DNA of 64,000 nucleotides from NCBI RefSeq assembly GCF_001440035.1, contig NZ_LJYG01000026.1, positions 97,844 through 161,843 on the forward strand, given 5' to 3'. This document shows, piece by piece, positions 61,719 through 64,000 of this stretch. The first letter of the stretch is position 1, and every line of letters begins with the position of its first letter. Position numbers and translations under genes: made by a program. The notes under the pieces were generated by a model that saw only the letters and a list, made by a program, of their open reading frames with translations, searched no databases and was not told the DNA's origin. This DNA is from Bradyrhizobium manausense (lineage in GTDB: Bacteria; Pseudomonadota; Alphaproteobacteria; Rhizobiales; Xanthobacteraceae).

Positions 61719-63056
61719 ATGAGCCTGACCTCAACTGCATCGCTGCACGCGCCGTCCAGCGCGGAGACAACACAGAACAAGCTGCCGAAGCGCGCCGCGC
61801 TGGTCAGCTTCGTCGGCAGCATGCTCGAATACTACGACTTCTTCATTTACGGCACAGCGGCGGCGCTGATCTTTCCAAAAGTGTTCTTCGCCAATGTCGA
61901 TCCCGGCACCGCGACGCTGCTCGCGCTGCTGTCGTTCGGCATCGGCTATATCGCGCGCCCCGTCGGCGCCGTTATCCTCGGCCATTTCGGCGACCGCATC
62001 GGCCGCAAGACGGTGCTGCTGTTCACGCTGGTGGTGATGGGCTTCTCGACGCTGGCGATCGGCCTGTTGCCTGATGCCAAGACCATCGGCAATGCCGCGC
62101 CCATCATCCTGACGCTGCTGCGCCTGTTGCAGGGCCTGTCGGCCGCCGGCGAGCAGAGCGGGGCGAACTCGCTGACGCTGGAGCATTCCGCCAACTCCAA
62201 CCGCGCCTTCTTCACGAGCTGGACGTTGAGCGGCACCCAGGCCGGCGCGATCCTCGCAACGCTGGTGTTCATTCCCGTCGCCGGCATGCCGGAAGACCAA
62301 TTGCTGAGCTGGGGCTGGCGCATTCCGTTCCTGCTCTCGGCGCTAGTGCTGCTGGTGGCTTATCTGGTGCGCCGGACCATGCCGGAAACGCCAGTGTTCG
62401 AGGACATCAAGGACAAGGCGCAGGTGGCGCGCTTCCCCGTCGTCGCGCTGCTGCGCGACTACTGGCCGGACGTGCTGCGCGTGATCGTCTGCGCGCTGAT
62501 CGCGACCGTCAGCACGCTCACGGCGGTGTTCGCGCTCGGCTATGCCACCAGCAAGTTCGGCGTCGCGCGTCCGACCATGCTGTGGGCCGGCGTGCTCGGC
62601 AATGTCGTGGCGCTGTTCGCGCAGCCGCTCTGGGCCTTGCTCGCCGACAAGATCGGCCGCAAGCCGGTGTTCATCGGCGGCGTGCTCGGCTGCGCCGTGC
62701 TGCTGTTCCCTTACTTCATGCTGGTGACGACGGGCAGCACGACCGCGATCTTCGCCGCCGCGATCGGCCTCTACATCATCTACTCCGCGCCCAACGCGAT
62801 CTGGCCGTCGTTCTACGCCGAGATGTTCGAAGCGCGGGTGCGCTATTCCGGCACGGCGATCGGCACCCAGCTTGGCTTCCTCGCCGCCGGCTTCACGCCG
62901 CTGGTAAGCGCAAGCCTCGTCGGCGAGGGTCCGAACGGCTGGATCCCGGTGGCGATCTTCGTCGCGGGCTGTTGCGTCGCCTCGGCCGCGGCCGCATCGA
63001 CCGCGCGCGAAACCCACAAGGTCGACATCGCCGATCTCGGCAAGCGGCACGCGTGA
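61719..63056 (+). CDS. MFS transporter, metabolite:H+ symporter type
   Basis: A 445-residue protein with about twelve membrane helices. ATG 61719, after GGGAGGACGATTG, is chosen over TTG 61716. SMLEYYDFFIYGTAAALIFP at the start and GHFGDRIGRKTVLLFTLVVM are hallmarks of the metabolite:H+ symporter (MHS) group (ProP/KgtP-like), and LADKIGRKPVFIGGVLGCAV is the second half's equivalent. The substrate is unknown, perhaps linked to the downstream esterase. Confidence 0.88.
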   Translation: MSLTSTASLHAPSSAETTQNKLPKRAALVSFVGSMLEYYDFFIYGTAAALIFPKVFFANVDPGTATLLALLSFGIGYIARPVGAVILGHFGDRIGRKTVLLFTLVVMGFSTLAIGLLPDAKTIGNAAPIILTLLRLLQGLSAAGEQSGANSLTLEHSANSNRAFFTSWTLSGTQAGAILATLVFIPVAGMPEDQLLSWGWRIPFLLSALVLLVAYLVRRTMPETPVFEDIKDKAQVARFPVVALLRDYWPDVLRVIVCALIATVSTLTAVFALGYATSKFGVARPTMLWAGVLGNVVALFAQPLWALLADKIGRKPVFIGGVLGCAVLLFPYFMLVTTGSTTAIFAAAIGLYIIYSAPNAIWPSFYAEMFEARVRYSGTAIGTQLGFLAAGFTPLVSASLVGEGPNGWIPVAIFVAGCCVASAAAASTARETHKVDIADLGKRHA

Positions 63057-63078
63057 GTGCAAGACGGGACAAGGATCG

Positions 63079-64000
63079 ATGCTGACCTACGCCGTTCCGA
63101 CCACGCTCGGTCCCGTCATCGGGGCCGAGCAGGGGCACGTCCGTGCCTTCAAGGGCGTGCCGTTCGCGATGGCGCGGCGCTTTGCCAAGGCGACGCGGCC
63201 TCTTGCGTGGACCGAGCCGTGCCGCTGCACGGATTACGGCCCTTATGCACCGCAGCCGGGGCATCTCGATCAGCCGGAAGAATCCTGTCTCAGCCTCAAC
63301 ATCTGGACGCCTGTCGGCGCTGATCGCCCGCTGCCGGTGCTGTTCTTCATCCATGGCGGCGCCTTCGTCACTGGTGGCGGCGCCGATTATGACGGCACCT
63401 TCCTCGCCGCGCACGGCCCGGCCGTCATCGTCACTATCAACTACCGGCTCGGCCCGCTCGGCTTCCTGCAACTGCATCGCCATGGCCTGAGCGAAGCCGA
63501 CAATCTCGCGATCTCGGATGCACTCGCCGCGCTCGACTGGGTCCACGCCAACATCGCCAATTTCGGCGGCGATCCTGACAAGGTGACGCTGTCGGGCCAG
63601 TCGGCCGGCGCGTCGATGGTAATTGCACTCGCGACTTTGCCGCAGGCGAGGGGCAAGTTCACCCGTGCGCTGGCGCTGAGCGCGCCGGGGCGCAACATCA
63701 TGAGTGCGGATCATGCCGACCACATCGCGCGTCGGGTGCTCGCGGAGCTCGAGATCGAGCAAGACCCAAGCGCGATCGCATCGGTGCCGCTGCCAAACCT
63801 GTTTGCAGCCGTCGAGCGTGTCGGCCGCAGCATCGCGGACGAAACGGAAGCAGGCACCGTGTTCGGGCCCGTGCTCGATGGCAGCGTGATCCCGCGTGAG
63901 CCGCGCGATGTGTTTGCCGATGGGACTCTGCGCGATGTCGAGCTCTGGCTCGGCTCCTGCCGCGACGAGATGGTGATGTTCCTGAAGAGCACCCCGCCCG
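63079..64000 (+). CDS. Type B carboxylesterase (3' end outside window)
   Basis: The frame starts at ATG 63079 and is open to the right edge, giving at least 307 residues. An oxyanion-hole motif HGGAF is at about residues 92-96, and the nucleophile elbow GQSAGA at about 173-178 (Ser175). VTINYRLGPLGFLQL and NIANFGGDPDKVTLSG match the family. It starts 22 bases after the MFS stop, so the two may be co-transcribed. Confidence 0.9.
   Translation, partial: MLTYAVPTTLGPVIGAEQGHVRAFKGVPFAMARRFAKATRPLAWTEPCRCTDYGPYAPQPGHLDQPEESCLSLNIWTPVGADRPLPVLFFIHGGAFVTGGGADYDGTFLAAHGPAVIVTINYRLGPLGFLQLHRHGLSEADNLAISDALAALDWVHANIANFGGDPDKVTLSGQSAGASMVIALATLPQARGKFTRALALSAPGRNIMSADHADHIARRVLAELEIEQDPSAIASVPLPNLFAAVERVGRSIADETEAGTVFGPVLDGSVIPREPRDVFADGTLRDVELWLGSCRDEMVMFLKSTPP

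Noticed and set aside
1..64000. CRISPR arrays, tRNA or rRNA genes, insertion sequences, phage genes
   Set aside because: I looked for regularly spaced direct repeats, tRNA-like cloverleafs, transposases and integrases and saw none; repeats found are palindromic intergenic elements.

Overview
The window is GC-rich DNA from an alphaproteobacterium. Gene families, gene order and several intergenic repeats of a type I know from Bradyrhizobium point to Bradyrhizobium or a close relative in Hyphomicrobiales; the genus is an inference. Most of the window (about 5.3-41.2 kb) is a nearly complete locus for one flagellum. Small tandem flagellins (about 300 aa), FlaF/FlbT, MotB/MotC/MotE and an FtcR-type regulator match the rhizobial-type system, which in Bradyrhizobium builds the lateral flagella.

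Layout. 1-5.3 kb: the start of a HerA-like ATPase, a ketopantoate-reductase-like protein, about 1.2 kb of nested inverted repeats, a MarR-type regulator and a 0.9 kb stretch with no convincing gene. 5.3-8.2 kb (minus strand): DUF1217 protein, flgF, fliI. 8.3-13.2 kb: motA, fliM, a small membrane gene, fliN, fliG, flhB. 13.2-19.5 kb: flgB, flgC, fliE, flgG, flgA, flgI, motE-like, flgH, fliL, fliP. 19.5-23.1 kb: three flagellin genes, each with the same structured leader and its own terminator. 23.3-40.3 kb: fliF, fliH-like, motB, motC, fliK, a lytic transglycosylase, flgE, flgK, flgL, flaF, flbT, flgD, fliQ, flhA, fliR, a FliJ candidate, a FlgJ-like rod protein, a FlgN-like chaperone and a FliL-like protein. 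A convergent terminator then separates this block from ftcR on the minus strand.

Beyond ftcR lie an unknown membrane protein and a second MarR-type regulator, a clear paralogue of the one left of the locus. Both carry the same four-cysteine signature, so the flagellar locus is bracketed by this pair. fliO, fliD, fliS, a flagellar sigma factor and chemotaxis genes are not seen here.

43.9-64 kb is metabolic and accessory. It holds an SDR-type protein, an NTF2-like protein, a hexuronate module (uxuB divergent from a GntR regulator, an L-idonate dehydrogenase-like gene and uxuA, with a palindrome between uxuB and the regulator), a frameshifted winged-helix/TPR regulator, a DUF1127 protein, a methyltransferase, a remnant of an M81 peptidase gene, a LysR regulator divergent from a polyamine-type ABC operon (ATPase, HAD protein, FAD oxidoreductase, binding protein, two permeases), a TetR regulator divergent from an MFS symporter, and a type-B carboxylesterase cut by the right edge.

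The most interesting signals are the three flagellin leaders together with flbT/flaF in the same locus, the paired Cys-containing MarR proteins around the locus, an FtcR whose receiver lacks a key residue, a FliM without the usual CheY-binding peptide, and well-formed operator-like repeats at the divergent regulators.
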